Source: Fen-1231 sp035286465
Lineage (GTDB): Bacteria; Gemmatimonadota; Gemmatimonadetes; Gemmatimonadales; Gemmatimonadaceae
Length of the DNA stretch: 64,000 bases
Reading direction: 5' to 3'
Assembly: GCA_035286465.1 (NCBI GenBank)
Contig: DATEDF010000023.1
Coordinates: 1 to 64,000, forward strand
A model generated the notes under the pieces. It ran no database searches. It was not told the origin of the DNA and worked only from the letters and a program-made list of their open reading frames with translations. Every line of letters begins with the position of its first letter. Positions within the stretch are counted from its first letter, which is position 1. The position numbers were made by a program, and so were the translations under genes. Positions 8,382 to 19,459 of the stretch are shown piece after piece.

Positions 8382-11300
8382 CTTTCTTTTTCCGCGATGT
8401 GCGCCTCGACGAGCCGCACCCGCAGGTCGCCCGTCTTGCGTGCGGCGTACTCTCCCATCTGGTCGAACACCGTCCGCGCCTTCGCGACGTCGCCGGTGTG
8501 CAGGAGCGCGATCACCGCGCCGTCGCGGAAGAGGTCGGGGCTGAGCCAGGCGCGCCCGGCTTGGCGCGCACGGAGAAGGGCGTCCACCTCGGCGGTCGCG
8601 CGCGGCCAGTCGTACGCGGCGATCGCGTGCATGAAGCGGAGGGCCGCCCGGCACTCGGCCGGAGCCTTGTGGCGCTCGAGAAACCGCGTGACGTCCGCGT
8701 ACCACGCCTCGTCGGCCCACCCCATCGTGCCGCCGTGGCGGTCGTTCTCGACCTCGGCGACGAGCTCGAAGAAGGTGAGCCAGTCGGCGGGCGGACGGTT
8801 CGCGGCCATCCGGTCGCGGAGCGTCTGGCCGCGTTCGGCCGCCAGGCGGAAGTCCTTCTGGTCCTCGTCGCCCTCCGCCGGATCGGGCCGCTCGCCGCCT
8901 CTGAGGCGCGCGCCCAGCGCGAGCGCGGTGACGCGCCCGATGTCGAGTTGTGCCAGCGTGGCCTTCGTCGGGAGCAGGCGGCGACCGGTCAGCGCGGACG
9001 CGACGTCGAAGCGGCCGTCGTTCAGGCCGCTGAACCCGCGTGCGTACTCCTTCATGTAGCGCGTGCGCTCGGTGAGGAGGTCGAGCGTCGGGTAGAAATC
9101 GCTGTTCGCGCCGATCGCGTCGTCAATCATCGGCACGAGCGCCTCGCGCGTCACGAGGTGCGCGGCGCGAAGGGCGTCACCGCCAATCGGATGGAAGCGC
9201 GCGAGGTCCTTCCTGATGCGCGGCAGCTGGAACACCGACCAGTCGGGCGCCGGGAGCGTGGGCCGGTTCGACGCGACGATCAGGATGTCCACGTCGGCCG
9301 TGAGATAGACGTCGTACGACGCGAAGTTCTTGTGCACGGCCTTGATCACGCTCAGGACGAGCCCGTCGTCAATCTCGTAGAGGTGGAGCCACTGCCCGAA
9401 CACGCCGTCCGGCGTCAGGTAGGCGCGGATGCGCTGGTAGAACTCGTCGGTGAAGAGCCCGCTCACGCCGCTCACCCACGGATTCGAGGGCTCCGAGAGG
9501 ATCAGGTCGAACTTCCGGTTCACCGCGGCGAAGTAGCTCTTGGCGTCGTCGTGCACGAACTCCGAGCGCGGGTCGTCGAAGACGCGGCGGTTCACCGGAT
9601 AGAACGTGTGCGAGCCGTTGATCATCTCCGGCTCGATGTCAATCGTGACGAGCTTCTGGAGCGCGGGGCTCCCCAGCAGGAGGTGGCTCGACATCCCGGA
9701 CCCGTTGCCGATCACCGCGCCCTGCCGCGCCCCGGGCGCGTGCGCGAGCGTGATCATCGGGAGCAGCACCTGCGTGGATTCGTCACCGTCCAGCCGCAGG
9801 ATGGTCGTCGTGTCGGTCACCGGCTCGAACCACATCGGACCCAGCGACGCGTCGGGCTTGCCGTTCGTCGCGAGCGAGTAGCCGCCGTCCTCGGCCTTGC
9901 GCACGCTCACCGTGGCGGTGCGGCCGTCCCGGTAGAAGACGACTGTGCGCGAGCCCGCCTCGGGCACGCGGCCGTAGCGGAAGACGCCGCTGATGAGGAT
10001 GCCGCGGTCGAAGTGCACGTTCATCGCCGCCGAGAGCACGACGAGCACGCTCGCGCCGGCGACGCCGATGGCGAAGCGCTGCGTCTGCGCGCTCGAGCGC
10101 CCCGCGAGGAAGAGCAGCCAGACCCCGAGGAGCATGTCAATCGCGCCGCCGACGATGAGGAGCGTCTTGAGCCCGACCATCGGCAGGAGCACGAGGGCGG
10201 CGAGTGCCGCGCCGATGATCGAGCCGAGGGTATTCACGCTGTACACGGTGCCGATCGCCTTTTCGCCGCTCCCCGCGCCGAGCAGCATGCGCGTGATGAG
10301 CGGCAGCGTGATGCCCGTGCAGAACGTCGCCGGGAGCATCACGGCGAGTGCGATGCCGTACTTCGCGACTGTGAAGAAGCGGTACCCTTCCTGGTTCTGG
10401 TCGAGCCCCGTGATCAGCGTCGCCATCCAGTCGAACGAGGCGAGATAGGCGAAGAGCGTCAGGATCGCGAGTGAGCCCATCAGCCACTGGGTCACGCCCA
10501 GCGCGCGCATCGGGTCACGGAAGCGGTCCGCGCGGGAGCGCAGCCAGAGCGCGCCGAGCGCGAGCCCCAGGATGAACGCCGAGAGCATCAGCTCGAACGA
10601 GTGGGTCGCGCTCCCCAGCACGAGGGAAAGCATCCGGATCCAGCCGATCTCGTAGATGAAGCTCGAGAGCGCGGTGCCGGCGGCCACGATGAGGAGGACG
10701 CGCCAGAGGAAGGGGAGCTCGGTGGAAACAGGCGTCGAGGGTGGCGCGTGGAGCGCCGGAGCCGAGGCGTCGGGACTCGCGGCGCCTTCAGCCGGCATCT
10801 CCGCGCGCGCCGCGCCCGGCGCGGGACGAGCGACGCTCGCCTCCTCCCCGGTCAGCCGGACCGCCCCGAACACCACGAGTCCCACGACGAGGTTTACGAT
10901 CGCGGCCGCGAGCAGCGTTCCGGGGAGCCCGGACGCCCCGATCAGGTAGAAGCCCGCGATCAGGACGCCGGCGGCCGCCCCGATGGAGTTCGCGAAATAG
11001 AGGACCGCGAGCGCGCGCCCGCTGTCGGTGGCGCCGTCCGCGGAGACGCGGCGAATCAGCCCCGCGCTCATCAGCGGGAAGGTCGCGCCGAGCAGGATGG
11101 ACTGCGGCAGGATCAGGAGCCCCGCGAGCAGCCACTTGACGGCCACGAGCGCGGCGCCGCCGGCGAGCGCGGGGAAGAGCGTCGCGTACGCGACGCCGCT
11201 TACGCTCTGGAAGATGTCGTGAAAGACGAGCCCGATGAGCCCGACGGCGATCTCAACCGCGGCATAGCCGACGAGCGGCTCGCGGATGCGCTCGCTGTAG

Positions 11301-11473
11301 CGCGCGGCGAGCGCGGCGCCAAGCGACATCCCCCCGAGGAAGATGACGAGCACGATGACCTGCGCGTCGGCGCTGTGACCGACGAAGAGGCCGAGATAGC
11401 GGCTCCAGATGGACTCGTAGATGAGTCCGGCCGCGCCGGAGAGGACGAAAACGGTGACGAGCAGGAAGGCCAT
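8360..11473 (-). CDS. Fused polytopic membrane/spermidine-synthase-like protein
   Basis: 1037 residues. The N-terminal half (to about 500) is a polytopic region opening FLLVTVFVLSGAAGLIYE, the MFS-like part typical of fused MFS/spermidine-synthase proteins, with an Ala/Pro-rich linker at about 220-245. At about 585 a Rossmann methyltransferase-like fold begins (VIGNGSGMSSHLLL, then TIDIEPEM), and DLILSEPSNPWVSG at about 655 is the characteristic synthase motif. The last 200 residues are helical and possibly TPR-like. Substrate is unknown: aminopropyl transfer is usual for the fold, but fused membrane forms have no settled role. The last residues (TTASKQ) and stop codon are encoded by the right arm of the intergenic hairpin, suggesting the 3' end was altered by repeat insertion. 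No strong ribosome site is seen at ATG 11473. Confidence 0.88.
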   Translation of the reverse strand: MAFLLVTVFVLSGAAGLIYESIWSRYLGLFVGHSADAQVIVLVIFLGGMSLGAALAARYSERIREPLVGYAAVEIAVGLIGLVFHDIFQSVSGVAYATLFPALAGGAALVAVKWLLAGLLILPQSILLGATFPLMSAGLIRRVSADGATDSGRALAVLYFANSIGAAAGVLIAGFYLIGASGLPGTLLAAAIVNLVVGLVVFGAVRLTGEEASVARPAPGAARAEMPAEGAASPDASAPALHAPPSTPVSTELPFLWRVLLIVAAGTALSSFIYEIGWIRMLSLVLGSATHSFELMLSAFILGLALGALWLRSRADRFRDPMRALGVTQWLMGSLAILTLFAYLASFDWMATLITGLDQNQEGYRFFTVAKYGIALAVMLPATFCTGITLPLITRMLLGAGSGEKAIGTVYSVNTLGSIIGAALAALVLLPMVGLKTLLIVGGAIDMLLGVWLLFLAGRSSAQTQRFAIGVAGASVLVVLSAAMNVHFDRGILISGVFRYGRVPEAGSRTVVFYRDGRTATVSVRKAEDGGYSLATNGKPDASLGPMWFEPVTDTTTILRLDGDESTQVLLPMITLAHAPGARQGAVIGNGSGMSSHLLLGSPALQKLVTIDIEPEMINGSHTFYPVNRRVFDDPRSEFVHDDAKSYFAAVNRKFDLILSEPSNPWVSGVSGLFTDEFYQRIRAYLTPDGVFGQWLHLYEIDDGLVLSVIKAVHKNFASYDVYLTADVDILIVASNRPTLPAPDWSVFQLPRIRKDLARFHPIGGDALRAAHLVTREALVPMIDDAIGANSDFYPTLDLLTERTRYMKEYARGFSGLNDGRFDVASALTGRRLLPTKATLAQLDIGRVTALALGARLRGGERPDPAEGDEDQKDFRLAAERGQTLRDRMAANRPPADWLTFFELVAEVENDRHGGTMGWADEAWYADVTRFLERHKAPAECRAALRFMHAIAAYDWPRATAEVDALLRARQAGRAWLSPDLFRDGAVIALLHTGDVAKARTVFDQMGEYAARKTGDLRVRLVEAHIAEKERTTASKQ

Positions 11474-11556
11474 GCGTCGTGGAACTTACGACGCAGACCA
11501 TCGCTCGGCACGTCGCGGGGCCGGTGCGACGGGGACGGGGGGAAAGGGAACTGCCA

Positions 11557-11689
11557 TTCACCACGGAGACACGGAGCGGCACGGAGGGCCACGGAGGAAT
11601 GCTCGGGGGAACGACAGCCTGAACGCGGGCTTCTGTTCCCCCAGGAAGTCTCCGTGGCCCTCGGTGGAACTCTGTGTCTCCGTGGTGAA
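11557..11689. repeat. CACGGAG-type long hairpin, family B copy 1
   Basis: A 133-bp near-palindrome between the spermidine-synthase-like gene (5' side) and the amidase gene (3' side). The arms start TTCACCACGGAG and end CTCCGTGGTGAA; an inner stem GGGGGAAC/GTTCCCCC encloses a loop starting GACAGCC and ending in a GGGCT-containing stretch. The left arm is built of CACGGAG words spaced 8-10 bp apart. A second copy with the same inner stem and loop lies at 22684-22846. No coding function is supported. Confidence 0.85.
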
Positions 11690-11730
11690 ACGCAGTTCCT
11701 GCTCGCTGTCGCCTCCCGCACTGAGTGTCG

Positions 11731-13378
11731 TCAGCGCGCGCGCAAGGGCGGCGTGCTCGTCGGCGCTCGACGGTGGTGCGTCGCCTGCTCGAAGCCGTAG
11801 GCGAGCGTGATGAGCTTCCCTTCGCTCCACGGCCGGCCGAAGAACGTCATCCCGGCCGGGAGGGCGTTGCCGCGCGTATAGCCCATCGGCACCGTGATCG
11901 CGGGGAAGCCCGTCGTCGGCGAGAAGAGCTGGCTGTTGTCGCCGTGCGGCGTGTTGAGATCGCCGATCAGGCGCGGCGGGTTGCTCCAGGTGGGATAGAC
12001 GAGCGCTTCGAGCCGGAGCGAGTCCATCAGCGCGAGGACCGCGGCGCGGAGGCGCTCGCGCATCGCCTCGCGGGCCGCGCAGGCGGGATTCTCTTCCGGC
12101 GGTTGCGTCACGGTATCGGCTTGCTGCAACCGTAGCTGGGCGAGCGGGTGGAAACTGCCGCTTCGGAGAATCTCCCGCAGCGTCTTCACCGGTGCGTTCT
12201 GCCCCCGCGCGGCAAAGTAGCGCTCCAGATCGTGCTTGAAGACGTTGCAGCCACCGCCACCGCGTCCGCCACCCGCTGCGCCCGCGCCGCCCGCGCCGCC
12301 CGCGCCGCGTCCGGCGCCTCCGCCCCCTCCGCCCCCTCCGCCCCCTCCGCCCCCTCCGCCGACTCGCGTGACGGCCTGCAGCGAGTCAATGCCCGCCGGA
12401 TCCACGATCACCGCACCCGCCTTCCGGAGATCATCCAGCGCCTTCGTGAACACCGCGACCACCTCGCTGTCCGTCGTCGGCCGCTCGTACGCCTGCCGGA
12501 GCACGCCGATGCGCGCGCCCTTGAGGCCGCCGGAAACGACGAAGCTGCGGTAATCCTCCTCGCGGTGTCCGCGGCTCGTGACCGTCACGGAATCGTCCGG
12601 GTCTTCGCCCGCGACGACCTGGAAGATCGCCACCGCGTCGGCCACCGTGCGCGCCATCGGGCCCGCGATGTCGGCGCGGTTGTTGAGCGGCACGACGCCC
12701 GCGCGCGAGGTGAGCCCCATCGTGGAGCGGATGCCGACCAGCGCCTGGTGCGCGGAGGGCCCGCGGATCGAGTTGCCCGTGTCGGTGCCGAGCCCGGACT
12801 CGCCGAGGTTGGCCGCGACGGCCGCCGCGGTGCCGCCGCTCGAGCCCGCGGTCACGCGGTCCAGCGCGTACGGGTTCTTCGAGTATCCCGGCAGGATCGA
12901 GTTCACCGTTTCGTACGGCGAGAACGCCCACTCGGCCATGTTCGACTTGGCGAGGACGATGGCGCCCGCTTCGCGGATCTTTCGCACCATCGTCGCGTCC
13001 TGCCGCGGAATCCATCCCTTGAGAGCGAGGGAGCCCGCGGTCGTCTGCAGCTCCTTCGTCTCGAAGTTGTCCTTCACGATCATCGGGATGCAGTGGAGCG
13101 CGCCGGTGAGTCCTTCCCGGGAAAAGCGCCTGTCGAGCGAGTCCGCGACGGCGAGCGCGTCGGGATTCACCACGACGAGCGCGTTAATGGCGGGTCCCTT
13201 CCTGTCGTAGGCCGCGATGCGTTCGAGATAGCGCTGGACGAGCGAGCGGCAGGTGAGCGTCTTCGCCGCGAAGGCGGCGTGCACCTGGGGGATGGTGGTT
13301 TCTTCGAGGCGAAAGCCGCCCCCGCGTGCCTGCGCGCCCAGCGCGCCCGGGAGAATCGCGCCGAGCGCGAGCAGACGT

Positions 13379-13392
<14 letters not shown>
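11731..13392 (-). CDS. Secreted amidase-signature-family hydrolase with polyglycine insert
   Basis: 553 residues with an N-terminal signal peptide (LLALGAILPGALGAQA). The amidase-signature catalytic triad is complete: Lys107 in MIVKDNF, cis-Ser184 in TAGSSGG and nucleophile Ser208 in GNSIRGP; the 24-residue Ser-Ser spacing equals that of fatty-acid amide hydrolase. Between about residues 343 and 385 there is a glycine tract encoded partly by four perfect 9-bp repeats, which is not part of the family fold. It hydrolyses an amide bond of unknown substrate in the periplasm. The ATG at 13392 overlaps the last codons of the upstream S9 peptidase by 14 bp, so the two are co-transcribed and probably translationally coupled. 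Confidence 0.9.
12321..12356. repeat. In-frame 9-bp tandem repeat in amidase gene
   Basis: Four perfect copies of CGCCCCCTC (12321-12329, 12330-12338, 12339-12347, 12348-12356) plus a partial unit. Each encodes three glycines on the minus strand, so copy-number change lengthens or shortens the polyglycine tract without shifting frame. Confidence 0.9.
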
Positions 13393-15739
<2,347 letters not shown>

Positions 15740-15920
15740 CGGATGTTCCCTCGTGAATCGCCACGCGGCGCGCGCGTGGCGCTGCCGATATCCTACGCCG
15801 GCCGGGCGCGCGGGCGCCAGCGCGGGCGGGCAACCGGGCGGCGGCGTGCGGGGAGGACGCCGGGGAAGGCGCACCCGGGGACGCGCGGCCGGATCCCGCC
15901 GCGCGCCCCTTGCGCGGGGT

Positions 15921-15959
15921 GCAAGCACCCACTTGCTTTCGATGCAAGTGACCACTTGC
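15921..15959. promoter_or_regulatory. Twin palindromic TetR operators
   Basis: Two 16-bp sites, GCAAGCACCCACTTGC (15921-15936) and GCAAGTGACCACTTGC (15944-15959), lie 7 bp apart upstream of the TetR-TolC gene. The second sits inside a perfect 18-bp palindrome (15943-15960). Centre-to-centre spacing is 23 bp, about two helical turns, so two dimers could bind the same face. They lie in the 263-bp divergent region and could also affect the S9 peptidase promoter. Confidence 0.75.
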
Positions 15960-16002
15960 ATGGCGCGCGTCGCGCGCCTCTTTCCCGCACCCGGCATTGC
16001 GC

Positions 16003-18126
16003 ATGACCGCACCGACCCGCGACCAGATCCTCGACGCCGCCACGCGCCTGTATGGCGAGCACGGATTCCGCGGCACCACGACACGCCGCATCGCCGAGGA
16101 AGCCGGCGTGAACGAGGTCACGCTCTTCCGCGTCTTCGGCAGCAAGACGGCGCTCCTGCTCGAAGCGCTCCGAACCCACGGGATGGTCGTCCCCACGGCG
16201 CAACTGCCGGAGGCGCCCACGGACCCGCTCGCGGAGCTGACCGCGTGGTGCGCACACCAGCGGCGCACGCTGAGCCACCTGCGCTCCCTCATCCGGAAGG
16301 CGATGAGTGAGTTCGAGGAAAACCCCGAGATGCCGCGGTGCGTGTCGCACGGCGCGATGATGACCTACACCGTGCTGCACGCCTACCTGCAGCGGCTCGC
16401 CAAGGCGGGCTTCACGACGAGCCGGGGAGACGTCGAGGCCGCCGCCGGCATGCTCGTCAGCGCGCTCTTTCACGATGCGATCGCGCGCGACATCATGCCG
16501 CACGCGTTTCCGCAGCCGGCCTCCGCGGCGCCGCACATCTACGCCCGGCTCTGCCTGCGGTCGCTCGGCGTCAACGCCGCGGCCGCGAAGAACGCGCGGC
16601 GGCGGAACGGTCGCCGTCGCGCGCTGCTCGCCGGCGCCCTCGTCCTTGCCGCGGCCCTCGTCCCCGCCGCCTCTCGCGCGCAAGGGCGCGCGCCGGGCAA
16701 CGCCCCCCAGGACGTGCCCGGCGCCGTGTCGCTCGCCGACGCGCTCCGGCTCGCCGACCGGGTGAGCCATCCCGTGCGCACCGCGCAGGCGCTCGTGCAG
16801 CGCGCGCGCGGCCAGCAGTGGCAGGCGCGCGCCCAGTACCTGCCCCAAGTCAACGGCACGGCGGCCTACCAGCGCACCATCGAGAGCCAGTTCCAGGCCA
16901 TAAGCCGGCGGTCGAGCGACGGCGACTCGGGGAGCGACTCGAGCAGCAACGACTTGGCGAACAGCCCGATCGCGAAGATCTTCGCCGCGCCGAACACGGT
17001 AATCCTCGGGCTCACGGCGTCGCAGAGTCTCTTCACCGCGGGCCGGCTCACCGCCGCGACGAAAGGCGCGGAGGCCGCGCGCACCGCCGCCGAGATCGGG
17101 CTCGACGCGGCCCGGGCGCAGCTCGCGCTCGACGTGGCGCAGGCGTACTTCGACGCGGTCGCGAGCGAGAAGCTCGCCCAGATCGCCGAGAGCACCCTGG
17201 TGCAGGCGCAACGCACGCTGAAGCAGACGGAGTTGTCGAGGCAGGTGGGGTCGGCGGCGGAGTTCGACCTGCTGCGCGCGCGCGTGGCGCGCGACAACCA
17301 GCGGCCGCAGGTGATCCAGGCGCGCGGCAACCGCGAGGCCGCGTTCCTCCGGCTCCGGCAGCTCCTCGGCATTCCGCTCGAGCGTCCGCTCGCGCTGACG
17401 ACGCCGATCCGGGATGACGGTGCGACGCCCGCGGCGCCGTCGGCGCCGGCCGACCCGCGCCCGCTGGACCTGTCGCGACCGATCGAGATCCCCGGGAGCG
17501 GGCAGGGGCTCGTGCCCGACACGAGCGTGGGTCGCCGCTCCAGCGTGCGCCAGGCGGAAGCCAACGTCACCGCGCAGGAATACGCGCTCCGCGCGCAACG
17601 CTGGAACCGCCTGCCGTCCGTGCAGCTCAGCTCGAACTACCAGCGCTTCGGATATCCGGCCGAGGGGACGATCCTCCCGAACTCGTTCGGCCTGTTCTAC
17701 CCGAACTGGACGGCGTCGCTCGGCTTTTCCTTCCCCGTCTTCAGCGGTGGGCGCCTCACCGGCGACCAGATGGTGGCCGAGGCGAATCTCGTGGAGGCGC
17801 GCGAGACGCTGGCGCAGGTGCGGGACCTGGCCGCGCTCGATGCGCGCACCGCGCTCACGCAGCTCGAGCAGGCCGACGCGGCGTATGCGGCAAGCGTGGG
17901 AACGGACGCGCAGGCGGCGCGCGCCTACGCGATCGCGGAGGTGCGCTTCGCCGAGGGAATCTCGACGCAGGTGGAGCTGCAGCAGTCGCGGACGCAGTAC
18001 GAGCAGGCGCGGCTCACCCGCGTGCTGGCGGCGCGCGACCTGGAGGTGGCGAGACTGAGGATGGCACTGCTCAAGGATCTGCCCGTGGGCACTGCAACAG
18101 CAACGACAACAGCGAGTAGACGGTAG
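16003..18126 (+). CDS. TetR repressor fused in frame to a TolC-family outer-membrane efflux channel
   Basis: One open frame of 707 codons. Residues 1-195 are a TetR/AcrR regulator with N-terminal helix-turn-helix (RIAEEAGVNEVTLFRVFGSK) and a helical ligand domain. Residues 199-227 form a basic then hydrophobic segment ending in a signal-peptidase-like Ser-Arg-Ala site. Residues 240-700 are a TolC-type protein with two repeats (SLADALRLADRVSHPVRTAQ; SLGFSFPVFSGGRLTGDQ). No ATG, GTG or TTG in this frame lies close to the signal segment; the nearest internal ATG (16495) is 34 codons ahead of the basic run and lacks a ribosome site. Cleavage at the signal would leave the repressor inside and release the channel outside. 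The pump and adaptor genes follow. The last codons and TAG come from the family A repeat. A frameshift error in the assembly is the main alternative. Confidence 0.82.
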   Translation: MTAPTRDQILDAATRLYGEHGFRGTTTRRIAEEAGVNEVTLFRVFGSKTALLLEALRTHGMVVPTAQLPEAPTDPLAELTAWCAHQRRTLSHLRSLIRKAMSEFEENPEMPRCVSHGAMMTYTVLHAYLQRLAKAGFTTSRGDVEAAAGMLVSALFHDAIARDIMPHAFPQPASAAPHIYARLCLRSLGVNAAAAKNARRRNGRRRALLAGALVLAAALVPAASRAQGRAPGNAPQDVPGAVSLADALRLADRVSHPVRTAQALVQRARGQQWQARAQYLPQVNGTAAYQRTIESQFQAISRRSSDGDSGSDSSSNDLANSPIAKIFAAPNTVILGLTASQSLFTAGRLTAATKGAEAARTAAEIGLDAARAQLALDVAQAYFDAVASEKLAQIAESTLVQAQRTLKQTELSRQVGSAAEFDLLRARVARDNQRPQVIQARGNREAAFLRLRQLLGIPLERPLALTTPIRDDGATPAAPSAPADPRPLDLSRPIEIPGSGQGLVPDTSVGRRSSVRQAEANVTAQEYALRAQRWNRLPSVQLSSNYQRFGYPAEGTILPNSFGLFYPNWTASLGFSFPVFSGGRLTGDQMVAEANLVEARETLAQVRDLAALDARTALTQLEQADAAYAASVGTDAQAARAYAIAEVRFAEGISTQVELQQSRTQYEQARLTRVLAARDLEVARLRMALLKDLPVGTATATTTASRR

Positions 18127-18156
18127 ACAGTAGACAGTTCACGGTAGACGGTATGC
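18106..18156. repeat. Heptamer-periodic repeat, family A copy 2
   Basis: Starts as ACAACAGCGAGTAGAC and continues as 7-bp words GTAGACG, GTAGACA, GTAGACA, GTTCACG and GTAGACG. It matches the left arm of the hairpin at 8258-8381 and the inverse of its right arm. It encodes the C-terminal TTASRR and TAG stop of the TetR-TolC gene. Its expected right arm is replaced by the GTCAACC array. Confidence 0.8.
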
Positions 18157-18163
18157 CCGTCAC

Positions 18164-18275
18164 GTCAACCGTCAACCGTCAACCGTCAACCGTCAACCGT
18201 CAACCGTCAACCGTCAACCGTCAACCGTCAACCGTCAACCGTCAACCGTCAACCGTCAACCGTCAACCGTCAACC
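18164..18275. repeat. 16 perfect tandem copies of heptamer GTCAACC
   Basis: Sixteen uninterrupted 7-bp units fill most of the gap between the TetR-TolC gene and the membrane fusion protein gene. On the minus strand each unit reads GGTTGAC and contains TTGAC. The array stands 45 bp before the adaptor start, within the 5' leader or promoter of the pump genes, so copy-number change could tune expression. Perfect copies suggest recent expansion or active slippage. Confidence 0.95.
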
Positions 18276-18319
18276 CGCAGTTCGATGAGACAGTCGGATT
18301 TCAACTGAGGATCGCGCTC

Positions 18320-19450
18320 ATGTACGTCTTCACTCGCGCGGCACGCGCGACGATCGGCCTGGTGTTCGCAGTCTCCGTTGCCGCGTGCGGCCGGCAGGGC
18401 GCCGACGCGGCGCCTGCGACCGCCACGAGCGCCGTGAACATCGGCCCCGAGGCGATCGCGGTCGTCGCGATGGCGACGCTGAGCAGCGGGCCGGCGGTCT
18501 CGGGCACCCTTGTCGCCGAACGGACGGCGACGATCCGCGCCGAGGTGTCGGGGCCCGTGCTGGCGGTGCTCAGCGACCCCGGCGTGCGCGTGGCAAAAGG
18601 GGCGCTGCTCGCGCGCGTAGACGACACGGCGATCCGCGATGCGTGGCTCTCGGCGAAGAGCGGCGTCACACAGGCGCAGCTCGCCGCCGACCTCGCGACG
18701 CGGGAAGAGCAGCGCGCGGAGCGGCTCTTGCAGGCGGGCGCCATCGCGGAGAACGCGCTGGAGGCGGCGCGCCGCGTGCACGCGGGCGCGCGGGCGCAGC
18801 TCGACGACGCGAAGGCGCGGCTCTCCGCCGCACAGCAGCACCTCGACAACACCGTGATCAAGGCGCCGTACGACGGCGTGGTGAGCGAGCGGCAAGTGAA
18901 CGCCGGCGATGTCGTGTCACCGGGGATGGCGCTCTTCACCGTCGTGGACCCGTCCACGATGCGCCTCGAGGGCGCGGTCAGCGCCGACCAGCTCGGCGCG
19001 GTGCGCGTGGGCTCGCCGGTGCGGTTCGCCGTGACCGGCTACCCCGGCCGCACGTTCGAGGGCGCGATCACGCACCTCTACCCGAGCGCCGACCCGCAGA
19101 CGCGGCAGGTGCGCCTGTTCGCGCGGATTCCGAACGCGGGACGCGATCTCGTCGCCGGCCTCTACGCCACGGGCCGGGTCGCGAGCACGACACGACAGGC
19201 GCTCACCGCACCGCTCGCCGTGGTGGACCAGCGGGGAATCAAGCCGGTCGTGACGCGGCTCCGGAACGGCAAGGCCGAGCGCGTGGAAGTCACGCTCGGC
19301 CTTCGCGACGAGGCGACCGAGCGCGTGGAGCTCACGAGCGGCGTCGCCCCGGGCGACACGCTCCTCGTCGGCGCGGCGCAGGGGATCACGCCGGGCACGC
19401 CGGTCACCGTGAGCGCGGTGACCGACCGGCCTGCCGCGACGAAGCGCTGA
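18320..19450 (+). CDS. RND efflux membrane fusion lipoprotein (HlyD/AcrA family)
   Basis: 376 residues. A lipoprotein signal ends at a lipobox VAAC (Cys23). The body has the adaptor layout: half-lipoyl ATIRAEVSGPVLAVLSDPGVRVAKGALLARVDD, an alpha-helical hairpin at about 110-175, the second lipoyl half (APYDGVVSERQVNAGDVV) and beta-barrel and membrane-proximal domains (RLEGAVSADQLGAVRVGSPV; LYPSADPQTRQVRLFARI). It links the inner-membrane RND pump to the TolC channel in the periplasm. It is followed 9 bp later by the pump gene and preceded by the fused TetR-TolC gene, so the three encode a complete tripartite pump plus regulator. Confidence 0.95.
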   Translation: MYVFTRAARATIGLVFAVSVAACGRQGADAAPATATSAVNIGPEAIAVVAMATLSSGPAVSGTLVAERTATIRAEVSGPVLAVLSDPGVRVAKGALLARVDDTAIRDAWLSAKSGVTQAQLAADLATREEQRAERLLQAGAIAENALEAARRVHAGARAQLDDAKARLSAAQQHLDNTVIKAPYDGVVSERQVNAGDVVSPGMALFTVVDPSTMRLEGAVSADQLGAVRVGSPVRFAVTGYPGRTFEGAITHLYPSADPQTRQVRLFARIPNAGRDLVAGLYATGRVASTTRQALTAPLAVVDQRGIKPVVTRLRNGKAERVEVTLGLRDEATERVELTSGVAPGDTLLVGAAQGITPGTPVTVSAVTDRPAATKR

Positions 19451-19459
19451 GGAGGCGAC

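Noticed and set aside
8330..10474. 714-codon plus-strand frame opposite the spermidine-synthase-like gene
   Set aside because: High-GC antisense shadow; the minus strand has clear membrane helices and synthase motifs.
15740..16084. N-terminal extension of the S9 peptidase by about 115 codons
   Set aside because: It would run over the TetR operators and the start of TetR-TolC; the signal peptide and ribosome site support ATG 15739.
18164..18275. Array of identical short units considered as CRISPR
   Set aside because: Units are 7 bp and contiguous with no spacers.
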